NCBI GenBank assembly: GCA_003497225.1
Contig: DNJQ01000016.1
Coordinates: 1 to 9,847 of the forward strand
Reading direction: 5' to 3'
DNA from: Bacillota bacterium
Lineage (GTDB): Bacteria; Bacillota_I; Bacilli_A; RFN20; CAG-288
Length of the DNA stretch: 9,847 nt
In this document: in pieces, positions 1-9,742 of the stretch
How positions within the stretch are numbered: position 1 is the stretch's first letter
Layout of the letters: every line of letters starts with the position of its first letter
The notes under the pieces: generated by a model
Database searches by the model: none
Seen by the model: only the letters and a program-made list of their open reading frames with translations
What the model was told of the DNA's origin: nothing
Program-made: the position numbers and the translations under genes

Positions 1-1
1 T

Positions 2-490
2 AGTGATTATCAATCGACGGAACACATGCTATCGTCACAAGTAAGAAGTACCCTAACTTCGCAAGGTTATTTGACACTATCCCCATGGACAGATTCATCA
101 TTTATTTATTCTTTAGCACAAATAAATTTAGGAAACAACTTCATAGGAAAGTTAGAGATTGTTTCCGTGCTAAACTTGCTTAATTTAGGGACTTCTACGT
201 TCCATTATCATGAACCATCAAGAACAAAACAATACAATCCGAAGGTGTATTTTAGTGCCGTCCAAAGCGTGTCAAAAGACTGGAATTTAGACTGGCAAAA
301 CACTGGAAAATGGACGCACGAAGGGTATGAAAAAAGTGGCAGTTATATTCTTTTTCTACCTGGAAGAGACATTAATAGTATTTTTGCCTCTTGCTCGGCT
401 ATCTTTAATTGTAACTCACTTCTTTCGGAACGAGCCTTGGCACTAGCTAATCTTTTCTTTGCGTTTTCAAGTAATTCACTAACCAACTGA
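2..490 (+). CDS. Hypothetical protein, 5'-partial, convergent with atpC
   Basis: A reading frame open from the left edge (first full codon at base 2) ends at TGA 488-490. I do not recognise the product. An ATG at 26 has only a weak GGAA upstream, so the gene probably begins outside the window. The part up to about base 340 looks protein-like, with a Trp/Tyr-rich stretch (KDWNLDWQNTGKW), no long low-complexity runs and no competing minus-strand frame. The last 148 bases lie antisense to the 3' end of atpC, and there the translation looks like a typical antisense shadow. Either the gene truly ends inside atpC, or a tail has been extended by chance or by a rearrangement. No membrane segment or known motif is visible. 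Confidence 0.35.
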   Translation, partial: SDYQSTEHMLSSQVRSTLTSQGYLTLSPWTDSSFIYSLAQINLGNNFIGKLEIVSVLNLLNLGTSTFHYHEPSRTKQYNPKVYFSAVQSVSKDWNLDWQNTGKWTHEGYEKSGSYILFLPGRDINSIFASCSAIFNCNSLLSERALALANLFFAFSSNSLTN

Positions 491-762
491 TAATTAATTT
501 GATTCTTATAAAATAAAGCATCCGCGATGATTTTAGCTGTTTTTGTATTATTATCTATTTCTAAAATTCCAGAAGTCATTGCAACATCATATTGATGTAA
601 TTTACTTTTATAATGTATTGCAGCAGGGTAAAGAGTTGTTATCAAGCTTTCATGGTTTTCATAGATTGTAAGCCATCCTTTTTCACCTAGTACTTGTAAC
701 TCTTCAACATCTCTATTTATTATTTCACCTAGTGGGGTAACTGCAATTAATTTAAAAGACAT
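343..762 (-). CDS. atpC: F1Fo-ATP synthase epsilon subunit
   Basis: Central-stalk subunit of F1 that, with gamma, links c-ring rotation to catalysis and in bacteria can inhibit ATP hydrolysis. The 139 residues are the usual family length. The N-terminal beta-sandwich shows the family pattern TPLG near residues 9-12, then GWLTIYENHESLITTLYP at about 29-46. The C-terminal helical hairpin is complete (AKKRL, then RSELQLKIAEQEAK), followed by a short basic tail PGRKRI. The start ATG at 762 has AGGGG (769-773) upstream, embedded in the last codons of atpD, whose stop is one base away, so translation is probably coupled. It is the last gene of the operon. A plus-strand frame of unknown status overlaps its last 148 bases. 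Confidence 0.96.
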   Translation of the reverse strand: MSFKLIAVTPLGEIINRDVEELQVLGEKGWLTIYENHESLITTLYPAAIHYKSKLHQYDVAMTSGILEIDNNTKTAKIIADALFYKNQINYQLVSELLENAKKRLASAKARSERSELQLKIAEQEAKILLMSLPGRKRI

Positions 763-763
763 A

Positions 764-3022
<2,259 letters not shown>

Positions 3023-3033
<11 letters not shown>

Positions 3034-4564
3034 CTTTGGCCTTTTCTCCTATGAATCTATCGAGGAATAATCCTTGGAATTCAGTGATGGCTGACTTTAA
3101 TTCTTCAATCAACTCTTCATCAAATTCCATCTTCTTAGTTAATTTATTGATAGTCTTTTTATTATGGGTATCTAAATATTGATGTAATTCATGTAAAAAT
3201 GGTGAGACGTTAGCGACACTTAGTGGAGCTAGAAATCCATATTTAGCAGCAAAAAGTTCAACGATTTCATCAGTCATAGATAATGGTGAATATTGCTGTT
3301 GTTTTAATACTTCCATACATCTTTCACCGTGGGATAATACTTTTAAAGTTTCGGCATCAAGATCAGAACCGAACTGTGAGAAGGAAGCTAATTCATTATA
3401 GTTTGCTAAATCAATCTTTAAAGTTCCTGCAACTTGCTTCATCGCTTTCTTTTGAACTACTGAACCGACACGAGAAACAGAAAATCCTGAATCGATAGCT
3501 GGTCTTTGACCGCGGTTAAATAGTTCAGTTACTAAAAATATTTGTCCATCGGTAATAGAAATAATATTTGTTGGAATATAGGCTGAAATATCGCCGGATT
3601 GAGTTTCAACAATAGGAAGAGCAGTTATTGAACCACCACCATATTTTTTATCGAGGTGACACGCGCGTTCAAGAAGTCTTGAATGAAGATAAAATACATC
3701 TCCTGGATACGCCTCTCTTCCAGGTGAACGCTTAAGTAAAAGTGACATGGTACGATAACTTACCGCGTGTTTTGATAAATCATCATATACGATAAGAACA
3801 TCTTTTCCTTGTTCCATGAAATATTCAGCCATGGCGCATCCGCTATATGGAGCAATATATAGCATTGGTGCTTGTTCGCTAGCGGAAGCAGAAACAACGA
3901 TGGTATAATTCATAGCTCCGGTTGAGCGAAGTTTTTCAACAAGACGAGCAACGGTAGAATTTTTTTGACCAATAGCGACATAGATACAAATGACATCTTT
4001 TCCTTTTTGATTAATTATGGTATCGATGGCTAAAGCTGTTTTACCAGTTTGACGGTCTCCGATAATAAGTTCGCGCTGTCCGCGACCAATTGGTATCATA
4101 GCATCGATAGCTTTTATTCCTGTTTCTAAGGTTGTATCGACGCTTTTTCTTGTCATAACTCCAGGAGCGATTCTTTCAACGGGGTAATGTTCACTTGTTT
4201 TAATCGGACCTTTGCCGTCGATTGGACGGCCTAAGGCATCGACAACTCTTCCTAAAAGAGCATCGCCGACAGGAACTTCAAATACTTTTTTAGTTCTTTT
4301 AACTACATCGCCTTCTTTAATAAACTCCGAATTACCAAATAAAACAGCTCCGATAGAATCTTCATTGAGGTTCATCACTAAACCAAAAACATCGTGAGGG
4401 AAAACTAAAAGTTCGCCGTTCATCGCATTATTTAAACCGTAGATGATGGCGATACCGTCACCATAAGTGACGACTGTTCCAACATCGTTATCCTCAACTT
4501 TCTTTTCAAAATCTTTTATTTGAGCCTTTATTAAGGCACTGACTTCTGATGGTTTAATTTCCAT
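3023..4564 (-). CDS. atpA: F1Fo-ATP synthase alpha subunit
   Basis: Non-catalytic nucleotide-binding subunit that alternates with beta in the F1 hexamer. The 513 residues are the normal length. Visible landmarks are the beta-barrel N-terminal domain to about residue 95, [17 protein letters not shown] with its P-loop (160-176), [12 protein letters not shown] (256-267, Walker B), and [15 protein letters not shown] (354-368), which contains the arginine finger R365. The helical C-terminal domain follows and ends in the typical FLDRF segment. The ATG at 4564 has a perfect AGGAGGT four bases upstream (4569-4575). That site also encodes the last two glycines of atpH, so the genes are coupled with one base between stop and start. 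Confidence 0.98.
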
Positions 4565-4565
4565 A

Positions 4566-5105
4566 TTAACCTCCTATTACTTGCTTTTTGAGCACTTTAT
4601 TGCTCGTAAGAATACTGCCGTCGATCAAAGTATCGTCGACGAATATCTTTAATCCTCCGATCAAGGTAGGATCAATAATATACTTAATCTCTATTCGGCA
4701 TTGATATTTTTTTTCTAAAGCGCTCTTTAAAGCATTTTTTTGTTTATCAGATATTTCCATCGCTAAATAACAACGGACCACTTTTACTTTTAAAAGAGTA
4801 TTCGCTTTATCAAATGTTTCTTCTAATATAGGTAGAAGATAGAAACCCCGATGTGATTTTATAATTACTTTCAAAAAGTTTTTTAATTTTAAAGATAATA
4901 GTTTTTCTTCATAAAGATTATCGATTAATGAATATTTTTCATTTTTAGAAAAAGTTGGTGAAGCAAAAAAGCGCAAGGCATCATCATCGGATTTAATTAA
5001 TTCGATAAACTTCAAAATGCCTTTTTGTTCTTTTTCTATGCATTTAAGATCTTCATTAAGGAAGAATGCTGTAGCATAGCGCTCCATTACCTTTTTATTT
5101 TCCAC
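4566..5105 (-). CDS. atpH: F1Fo-ATP synthase delta subunit (OSCP-like)
   Basis: Peripheral-stalk subunit that fixes the b dimer to the top of F1. The 179 residues match the family. The N-terminal helical domain begins [10 protein letters not shown], the common start of delta proteins. The C-terminal domain ends with [25 protein letters not shown] (about 145-169), the strongest family signature. The start is taken as GTG at 5105, which shares one base with the atpF TAG stop and has AAGAGGA about 6 bases upstream. The alternative ATG at 5087 has its AAGG too close to be efficient and would cut into the conserved N-terminus. It lies directly before atpA, whose ribosome binding site overlaps its end. 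Confidence 0.95.
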   Translation of the reverse strand: MENKKVMERYATAFFLNEDLKCIEKEQKGILKFIELIKSDDDALRFFASPTFSKNEKYSLIDNLYEEKLLSLKLKNFLKVIIKSHRGFYLLPILEETFDKANTLLKVKVVRCYLAMEISDKQKNALKSALEKKYQCRIEIKYIIDPTLIGGLKIFVDDTLIDGSILTSNKVLKKQVIGG

Positions 5106-5644
5106 TATTTATCCTCTTCTTGTAATTTATTAATAAAATCATCAACTATTTTCTCATTGTCTTTTTTTGTTATCTCGCGCGATAATATTTTTTCACTGGC
5201 TAAGAAAGCAACATCAATTATTTCATTTTTAATCTCTGCTTGCGCCTTCCTCTTACTTTCTTCAATATCTTTTTCTGCGCGAATTTTCATCTCTTTTATT
5301 TCTTCTTCGGTCTTTTCCATCGCTGCTTCTTTAACGTGAACCGCATCTTTTTCTGCTTCGAGTAAAATCTTTTGAGCATTAATTTTTGCTACTTTAATTT
5401 CATCGTGAGCTTGAACGAGAAAAGCATCAGCGTTGTGATTTTTTTCTTCCGCTTGACGGATATTCTCTTCGATGTGATCTTGTCTCGCTTTTAAAATTTT
5501 TCTTACTGGTTTAAATAAGAAGAAAAAGAAGAGCAGTACTAAGACCAAAACAGCTAAAATTTGGACAACAAAAGGTTGCCATCCACTAGGGAAAAGCTTA
5601 TCAATAATCTCTTGACTGTCCGGTAATAAATCAGCGAATATCAT
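5105..5644 (-). CDS. atpF: F1Fo-ATP synthase b subunit
   Basis: Peripheral-stalk subunit, acting as a dimer, that joins the membrane a subunit to delta on F1. In the 179 residues there is a short N-terminal segment, one membrane helix at about 24-45 (VVQILAVLVLVLLFFFFLF), then a long charged helix rich in Glu, Lys and Ala (about 46-160) that would form the right-handed coiled coil. KPVRKILKARQDHIEENI directly after the membrane is the typical b-subunit junction. The ATG at 5644 overlaps the atpE TGA stop (ATGA), with only a weak GGAA site, so it probably depends on reinitiation after atpE. The stop TAG shares a base with the GTG of atpH. Confidence 0.96.
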   Translation of the reverse strand: MIFADLLPDSQEIIDKLFPSGWQPFVVQILAVLVLVLLFFFFLFKPVRKILKARQDHIEENIRQAEEKNHNADAFLVQAHDEIKVAKINAQKILLEAEKDAVHVKEAAMEKTEEEIKEMKIRAEKDIEESKRKAQAEIKNEIIDVAFLASEKILSREITKKDNEKIVDDFINKLQEEDK

Positions 5645-5889
5645 GCCATTATTCCGAAAACAATGAGAAGGATGGCGATGAGAAGACCATAAAGGGCTGA
5701 TGTTTCAGTCATAGCACATCCGATGAGAAGAGTTGAACGGATCTTTTTAGTTGCTTCAGGATTTCTTGCAACACCACTAACAGCTGCCGCTGTAGCCATA
5801 CCTTCGGAAATACCAGGACCAATACCGGCTAGAATTGCTAAGCCAGCACCGATGGCTGATAAGCCTTGTACTAAAGAATCTGGATTCAT
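5641..5889 (-). CDS. atpE: F1Fo-ATP synthase c subunit (rotor ring)
   Basis: Membrane hairpin of 82 residues that forms the ion-carrying rotor ring. Helix 1 (about 9-39) holds the glycine-rich GAGLAILAGIGPGISEG. The cytoplasmic loop is ARNPEA (41-46). Helix 2 (about 52-80) carries the essential carboxylate E62 in CAMTETSALYG. Relative to the Ilyobacter tartaricus Na+ ring, the position of Q32 is Glu (E29), S66 is Thr (T63), T67 is Ser (S64) and Y70 is kept (Y67). The Gln-to-Glu change is the two-carboxylate pattern known from the Fusobacterium nucleatum Na+ ring, so Na+ coupling is likely but inferred. A strong AAAGGAGGT stands before the ATG, fitting the high copy number of c. Confidence 0.97.
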   Translation of the reverse strand: MNPDSLVQGLSAIGAGLAILAGIGPGISEGMATAAAVSGVARNPEATKKIRSTLLIGCAMTETSALYGLLIAILLIVFGIMA

Positions 5890-5896
5890 ATGTTAT

Positions 5897-5905
5897 ACCT
5901 CCTTT
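5897..5905 (-). promoter_or_regulatory. Strong ribosome binding site of atpE
   Basis: AAAGGAGGT on the minus strand lies 7 bases before the ATG at 5889, in the 25-base gap after atpB. This is the longest anti-SD match in the operon. It fits the need to make about ten or more c subunits for each a subunit from one mRNA. Confidence 0.75.
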
Positions 5906-5914
5906 GAAACCAAA

Positions 5915-6649
5915 CTAACGCATCTTGGTCTTTTCCAAGACACCCATATCTTCTGGAGCTTCGTTTGCTGTTAGTAGCATCGTTAACAGCGTGAAAACGA
6001 GAGTTTGTATATAACCAGAGAAGATATCAAAATATAAATGTAAGAACGGAGTGATGAGCGGAGCGATGAAAAATGGCATTGTAAATAACATCGTGCTCAA
6101 AGACTCGAGTAAAGAATAAACTAAATACATAACTAACCAACCTGCGAGGCAGTTAGCAAATAAACGTAAGGAAAGTGATAAGATTGGTGAAATTAAAGAG
6201 ATGACATTCATCGGTAAAAATATTGGAATTGGTTCGATGAATCTTTTTAAGTACCGCCACTTTGTAAAATATATCGCTGTACCATTTATTAAAAAGAAAG
6301 TAATAACAGCGAGAATAAATGGCGTCCAAAAGTATAAAGTGGGTGAAGGAAGTCCGATGATACCGATAGCGAAAGACCCACCGATAAAAGCGATAAGAAA
6401 ACCGATATACGGTGCGAGCCAATGGAATTTTCTACCCATATTCTCTTCAACCAAACCATCGACTTTACTAACAAACATCTCAGCGAGAAGCATTATGCCT
6501 TTCGGCTTTTTTAATGGATCAGTAAAGTGAGATTTTATAAAGACAATAAAGCAAAATATAACCAATATTACAGCGAGGATTAAAAGAGAATATACTTCAC
6601 CAGGAAGTCCAGGGGTAGGATTAACTCCTGCAAAGAGAAACTTAAGCAT
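5915..6649 (-). CDS. atpB: F1Fo-ATP synthase a subunit
   Basis: Membrane stator that forms the two ion half-channels against the c ring. From the ATG at 6649 the protein has 244 residues and about five or six hydrophobic helices. The essential arginine is R162 in LSLSLRLFANCLAG. The usual LFGN is LFAN here, a mild change. The last helix pair holds SGYIQTLVFTLLTMLL (211-226), including the conserved Gln. The frame is open to an ATG at 6706, but that start has no ribosome binding site and lies inside atpI. AGGAGG (6657-6662) is 7 bases before 6649, and MLKFLFAG is a sensible N-terminus. The gene overlaps atpI by 8 bases. Confidence 0.96.
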   Translation of the reverse strand: MLKFLFAGVNPTPGLPGEVYSLLILAVILVIFCFIVFIKSHFTDPLKKPKGIMLLAEMFVSKVDGLVEENMGRKFHWLAPYIGFLIAFIGGSFAIGIIGLPSPTLYFWTPFILAVITFFLINGTAIYFTKWRYLKRFIEPIPIFLPMNVISLISPILSLSLRLFANCLAGWLVMYLVYSLLESLSTMLFTMPFFIAPLITPFLHLYFDIFSGYIQTLVFTLLTMLLTANEAPEDMGVLEKTKMR

Positions 6650-7055
6650 TAGCGTTCCTCCTATTAGACACAATTCCCGACATATGATAAGAATAGTGAT
6701 AAACAATAAAAGATATTACTACTGGAATAGGATTAAATAAATTTGGAACAAAATAATAAAGGATGACGCTTAAAGCTAAAGGAATGATTATAACTAGATA
6801 ACGCAAAAGATAAATCAACGTAAATTTATATCTTTTAACACTATTATTTAATGAATAATCAACTTGTTTTATAAATAGAAAGTGGTTCAAATTAACGAAG
6901 GGAAGTGAAAGAATGATTGATAGAGGAATATAACTACAATCAATAAAAAAACAAAATGAAGTTATAATGAAAGCTAAAATAATTAAAAGCGAACCAAAAA
7001 CATAAACAAACTTGTTTTCATCAAGGCCAGTAAAAAATGACATTATCTTCTTCAT
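6642..7055 (-). CDS. atpI: AtpI-like membrane protein (ATP synthase subunit I)
   Basis: A 137-residue protein with four hydrophobic segments at about 16-38, 42-62, 77-102 and 107-127, and little soluble sequence. Its place directly before atpB and its four-helix plan fit AtpI, which in other bacteria assists c-ring assembly and has been linked to Mg2+ or cation transport. The LRYLVIIIPLAL segment resembles the third helix of AtpI, but overall the sequence is divergent and the call rests largely on position. The start ATG at 7055 forms an ATGA overlap with the mscS stop and has AGGGGAT upstream (7061-7067). A second ATG at 7043 is possible. The 3' end overlaps atpB by 8 bases. Confidence 0.75.
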   Translation of the reverse strand: MKKIMSFFTGLDENKFVYVFGSLLIILAFIITSFCFFIDCSYIPLSIILSLPFVNLNHFLFIKQVDYSLNNSVKRYKFTLIYLLRYLVIIIPLALSVILYYFVPNLFNPIPVVISFIVYHYSYHMSGIVSNRRNANA

Positions 7056-8059
7056 TTTTTATCCCCTTTTTTCGTTTTTAGTGGCTTCACTTTGATTTCC
7101 GGATGTTCCTTTAAAGCCTTTGTGTTATCTTTTGTTGTATTATCTTTAATATTAATATCAAGCTGATCAAAGGGAATATCAATCCCAGCTTTTTTCAAAG
7201 CTTCAAATACCTTTTCATTTAAAGCGTAAATAACTGTCCAGTAATCTGCGTTATTCACATAGCATTTTAAAACAAGTCGTATTGAAGATGATTCAAAACT
7301 ATTGATGTTTAAATTTGGCTCAGGATCTTTCAAGACTAATTCTTCGCTATTAACGGTATTAAGAATAATCTTGCGACATTTATTAATATCCGAATCATAG
7401 GATACATCAAAGTTTAACGAGATTCTTCTTGTTGGTTCGGATGAATAATTTGTTATGATACTTTTAGCAACGGTAGAATTGGGAATTATTATTCTTTTGT
7501 TATCAGGTGAAAGAAGAACGATGCTCATCATATTGAATTCCATTACTGTTCCTTCAACCCCATCAACGGAGATGTAATCACCGGTTACAAAATTGTGTGA
7601 AGAAAGCAAGAATACACCATTTGAAAAGTTAGCGATAGTATCTTGAAGAGCAAGACCGATTGCTAATACTGCCGCAGAAACCACCGAGGCCCAACTATTT
7701 AATGGGATATTTAGAACTGCAAAAACAATAAACACTAAGGCGACTGATAAAATAAATTTAAAAACGCTAGAAGAAAAAGTTATTATTCCTCGATCTAATT
7801 TTTTTCCATTTTTGCGTGGGTGTGAAAGACTTTTACGCAAAACAAAAGTGAGCAATTTAATTAAGTAGTGACCAATAATAATAATTAACAATGCGAGCAA
7901 GATGCGAAGCATCAAAGTCACGCCGTTTTCTTTAAAGTAATTTACTATCTTATCAAAAAAATCGCTAAAAAAATTCCCACTAGAGTTGCTTGTGCCTGTT
8001 GACGTAGGAGCGCTAGTTTGAGAATCAGTCAATAATAAAAAAATTGCTAAATTTGACAT
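7052..8059 (-). CDS. MscS-family small-conductance mechanosensitive channel
   Basis: A 335-residue channel that would open under membrane tension and release solutes on osmotic downshock. The N-terminus (1-48) has a short hydrophobic start and a Ser/Thr-rich stretch. Helices follow at about 49-77 and 94-118. The pore helix TM3 (about 124-153) contains VVSAAVLAIGLALQDTIANFSNG, the small-residue Ala/Gly packing pattern of MscS. The beta domain has GDYISVDGVEGTV (160-172), and an alpha/beta vestibule runs to about 305. The tail (306-335) is Lys-rich. The ATG at 8059 lacks a ribosome binding site but is preceded by a TATAAT box, so the mRNA may be leaderless. The stop overlaps the atpI start. The family call is secure; the subtype (YkuT/YggB-like) is not. 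Confidence 0.93.
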   Translation of the reverse strand: MSNLAIFLLLTDSQTSAPTSTGTSNSSGNFFSDFFDKIVNYFKENGVTLMLRILLALLIIIIGHYLIKLLTFVLRKSLSHPRKNGKKLDRGIITFSSSVFKFILSVALVFIVFAVLNIPLNSWASVVSAAVLAIGLALQDTIANFSNGVFLLSSHNFVTGDYISVDGVEGTVMEFNMMSIVLLSPDNKRIIIPNSTVAKSIITNYSSEPTRRISLNFDVSYDSDINKCRKIILNTVNSEELVLKDPEPNLNINSFESSSIRLVLKCYVNNADYWTVIYALNEKVFEALKKAGIDIPFDQLDINIKDNTTKDNTKALKEHPEIKVKPLKTKKGDKK

Positions 8060-8065
8060 GCAATT

Positions 8066-8094
8066 ATTATAAGTTATTTTATAGTATTTTAAAA
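8066..8094 (-). promoter_or_regulatory. Putative promoter of the mscS-atp operon
   Basis: On the minus strand a perfect TATAAT (8066-8071) lies 17 bases after a weak -35, TTTTAA (8089-8094). Transcription would start about 6-7 bases on, at or next to the mscS ATG (8059), so the transcript would be leaderless. The 52-base gap between the sigma gene and mscS holds no terminator hairpin, so read-through from upstream is also possible. The region is very AT-rich, and a chance TATAAT cannot be ruled out. Confidence 0.45.
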
Positions 8095-8111
8095 GTAAAA
8101 CTTAAATGAAA

Positions 8112-8804
8112 TCAATGCATTTTACCCTTTATATACTCTGGAAGAAGCATGTAATGCCTTTCACAATATAGCCGAAGATTCTTCTTTATCAAAATAATGT
8201 TGGTATAAACATTCTTCGTGGGAATATTCAGCTTTTTCGCAACCTCCAAAGGGTTTAGGTCCTTTATGAAGATAAGATTGAATATTTCCTTCTTTAAAGG
8301 CGAATAAGTATTATCAACATACTTTTTAATTCTTTCGGCAACTTTCTCATAATCAAACCTTGACGTAATTTCATCAATAATTAAGGCGTCGGGATCAGCG
8401 ATACAGTCGTGAAGCTTCAATTCAGCAGAGCAATCATCAATATTAAAAGTGTACCTTTTAGTGGTATTTTCAATGTTCTTCATCCTTTGAATAAGCCAGA
8501 CTAAATTGTTTTTTGTCAAAGCGCGAAGGTAATTCATAAATCTTCCTTGCGATTTATCGTAGCATGATATTGCACGCTCAGTTGTTACATATATTTCGTG
8601 AAGAAAGTCTCCGATTTCAACTTTTTTCTTACTTTTATAGTGATAAACACTTGCTACTTTTTGAAAGACAGGTTGAAGGCGAAGATATATTTCTTCTCGC
8701 GCTTCCTTGCTTCCTTGTTTGGCCTTAAAGACCAAAGATTCAATTAAATCATCATCAACTTTTTCAGTGCACGCCAAAGAATCCTGTTCTTGTGAACTCG
8801 TCAT
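8112..8804 (-). CDS. Sigma-70 family RNA polymerase sigma factor, SigH-like
   Basis: A 230-residue protein with the layout of a small alternative sigma factor. Region 2 (about 20-110) has IESLVFKAKQGSKEAREEIY, then EIGDFLHEIYVTTERAISCYDKSQGRFMNYLRAL, matching the D-L-x-x-E ... F-D-x-x-G-x-F-x-x-Y pattern that binds core polymerase and the -10 element. Region 4 (about 165-215) has SPLKKEIFNLIFIKDLNPLEVAKKLNIPTKNVYTNI, a helix-turn-helix for the -35. Region 3 is short or absent. AAGGAGA lies 7 bases before the ATG. It follows rlmB by 34 bases; in Bacillus subtilis sigH also follows rlmB, with yacP between. This suggests a SigH/ComX-type factor, but the target genes cannot be read from this window. 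Confidence 0.8.
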   Translation of the reverse strand: MTSSQEQDSLACTEKVDDDLIESLVFKAKQGSKEAREEIYLRLQPVFQKVASVYHYKSKKKVEIGDFLHEIYVTTERAISCYDKSQGRFMNYLRALTKNNLVWLIQRMKNIENTTKRYTFNIDDCSAELKLHDCIADPDALIIDEITSRFDYEKVAERIKKYVDNTYSPLKKEIFNLIFIKDLNPLEVAKKLNIPTKNVYTNIILIKKNLRLYCERHYMLLPEYIKGKMH

Positions 8805-8838
8805 TTTTTATTCTCCTTTTCAATTAAATTTACAAAAA

Positions 8839-9579
8839 CTACTTTTTCTTACTTCTATAACTTATTGCTTGAGCGAGAAATATTGCTCCAGCAACAGCGG
8901 CGTTAAGTGATGTTATTCTTCCTTCCATTGGAATTTTAGCAATAAAGTCACTGTTTTTTAAAACTAAGGAAGATATTCCTTTTCCTTCGCTTCCGATGAT
9001 GATGGCCGTTTTCCCACTATAATCAATTTCATCATAGAATGATTCGCCATGACCATCGCTAGCTACTATCCAAAAACCATGTTTTTTAAGTTCGTTTATT
9101 GCTTGAGTTATATTACTAACTCTCGCAATGCTAATATGTTCTTCACCTCCCGTAGAGACTTTAGTTACAGTTGGTGTTACTTGAACCTGATGAGACTTAG
9201 ATATAATTATTCCATCAATACCTAAGCAAGAAGATGTACGAATTAAAGAACCAAAATTGTTAGGATCTTCTATTCCATCTAGGATAAGAAGAAGTGCGCT
9301 ATTTTTTTCATTAATCTTTTTTAAAAGAGAAGTCAATGTGTCATATCTAAAAGACGGTATAAGAGCAACGCAACCCTGGTGATTTTTTCCACGAGCCATC
9401 TGCTCAATTTTTCTTTTATCAACGACTTGATAAGCGACATTATATTTTTTACAAGCTTCAATAACTTTGTTGCTACTATGATTATCAGAAATAAAAACCT
9501 TAGTTGGTTTTCGCTTTCCTTCAATAGCATTCATTATTGAATTAAAGCCATAAATCAATTCTTCTTCTTTTGATTCCAT
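8839..9579 (-). CDS. rlmB: 23S rRNA 2'-O-methyltransferase of the RlmB/TrmH (SPOUT) family
   Basis: Likely transfers a methyl group from S-adenosylmethionine to a ribose 2'-OH of 23S rRNA (G2251 in E. coli for RlmB). The protein has 246 residues. The N-terminal substrate domain begins IYGFNSIMNAIEG and ends near NHQGCVALI. The SPOUT knot domain has motif 1 DPNNFGSLIRTS, motif 2 IIIGSEGKGIS and motif 3 IPMEGRITSLNAAVAGAIFL, all in order and intact. The start at ATG 9579 is supported by GAGGTG six bases upstream; a GTG at 9588 overlaps that site and is rejected. A closely related TrmH-type enzyme acting on another RNA is possible, but the neighbouring sigma gene recalls the rlmB-sigH order of Bacilli. 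Confidence 0.93.
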   Translation of the reverse strand: MESKEEELIYGFNSIMNAIEGKRKPTKVFISDNHSSNKVIEACKKYNVAYQVVDKRKIEQMARGKNHQGCVALIPSFRYDTLTSLLKKINEKNSALLLILDGIEDPNNFGSLIRTSSCLGIDGIIISKSHQVQVTPTVTKVSTGGEEHISIARVSNITQAINELKKHGFWIVASDGHGESFYDEIDYSGKTAIIIGSEGKGISSLVLKNSDFIAKIPMEGRITSLNAAVAGAIFLAQAISYRSKKK

Positions 9580-9597
9580 GCCTTTCACCTCAACGCT

Positions 9598-9626
9598 AAT
9601 TTAACACAATGGATAGTTATTGACAA
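9598..9626 (-). promoter_or_regulatory. Promoter of rlmB
   Basis: On the minus strand, TTGTCA (9621-9626; 5 of 6 matches to TTGACA) and TAAATT (9598-9603; 4 of 6) are separated by exactly 17 bases. A TG dinucleotide stands one base before the -10, giving an extended -10. Transcription would begin near 9591, so the leader is only about a dozen bases and contains just the ribosome binding site. Confidence 0.6.
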
Positions 9627-9742
9627 CTAAAAAAAGACAATATTTTTGCTTATGAAAAAACTTGAGATTTATTTGGGATAAAATAGGGAAAATCAAATCA
9701 GTGTTATAAAGTCTGCCCTTTATTAAAAAGACCTACAGTAAA

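Noticed and set aside
343..380. Truncation of atpC by the convergent sequence
   Set aside because: The helical hairpin of epsilon is complete, with the RSELQLKIAEQEAK segment present and normal length.
5723..5974. Plus-strand 83-codon frame over atpE
   Set aside because: Antisense to the c subunit; the open frame follows from its Ala/Gly-rich codons.
6153..6530. Minus- and plus-strand frames inside atpB
   Set aside because: Out-of-frame or antisense shadows of a well-supported membrane protein gene; no start signals.
6650..6706. atpB start at the upstream ATG (6706)
   Set aside because: No ribosome binding site, deep overlap with atpI, and a clear AGGAGG before the ATG at 6649.
9598..9626. 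DnaA-box-like TTAACACAA and a possible origin near the repeats
   Set aside because: Poor match to TTATNCACA, a single copy, and no dnaA or dnaN nearby.
9652..9681. Tiny plus-strand ORF starting ATG AAA AAA
   Set aside because: Only 9 codons, no ribosome binding site, in AT-rich leader DNA.
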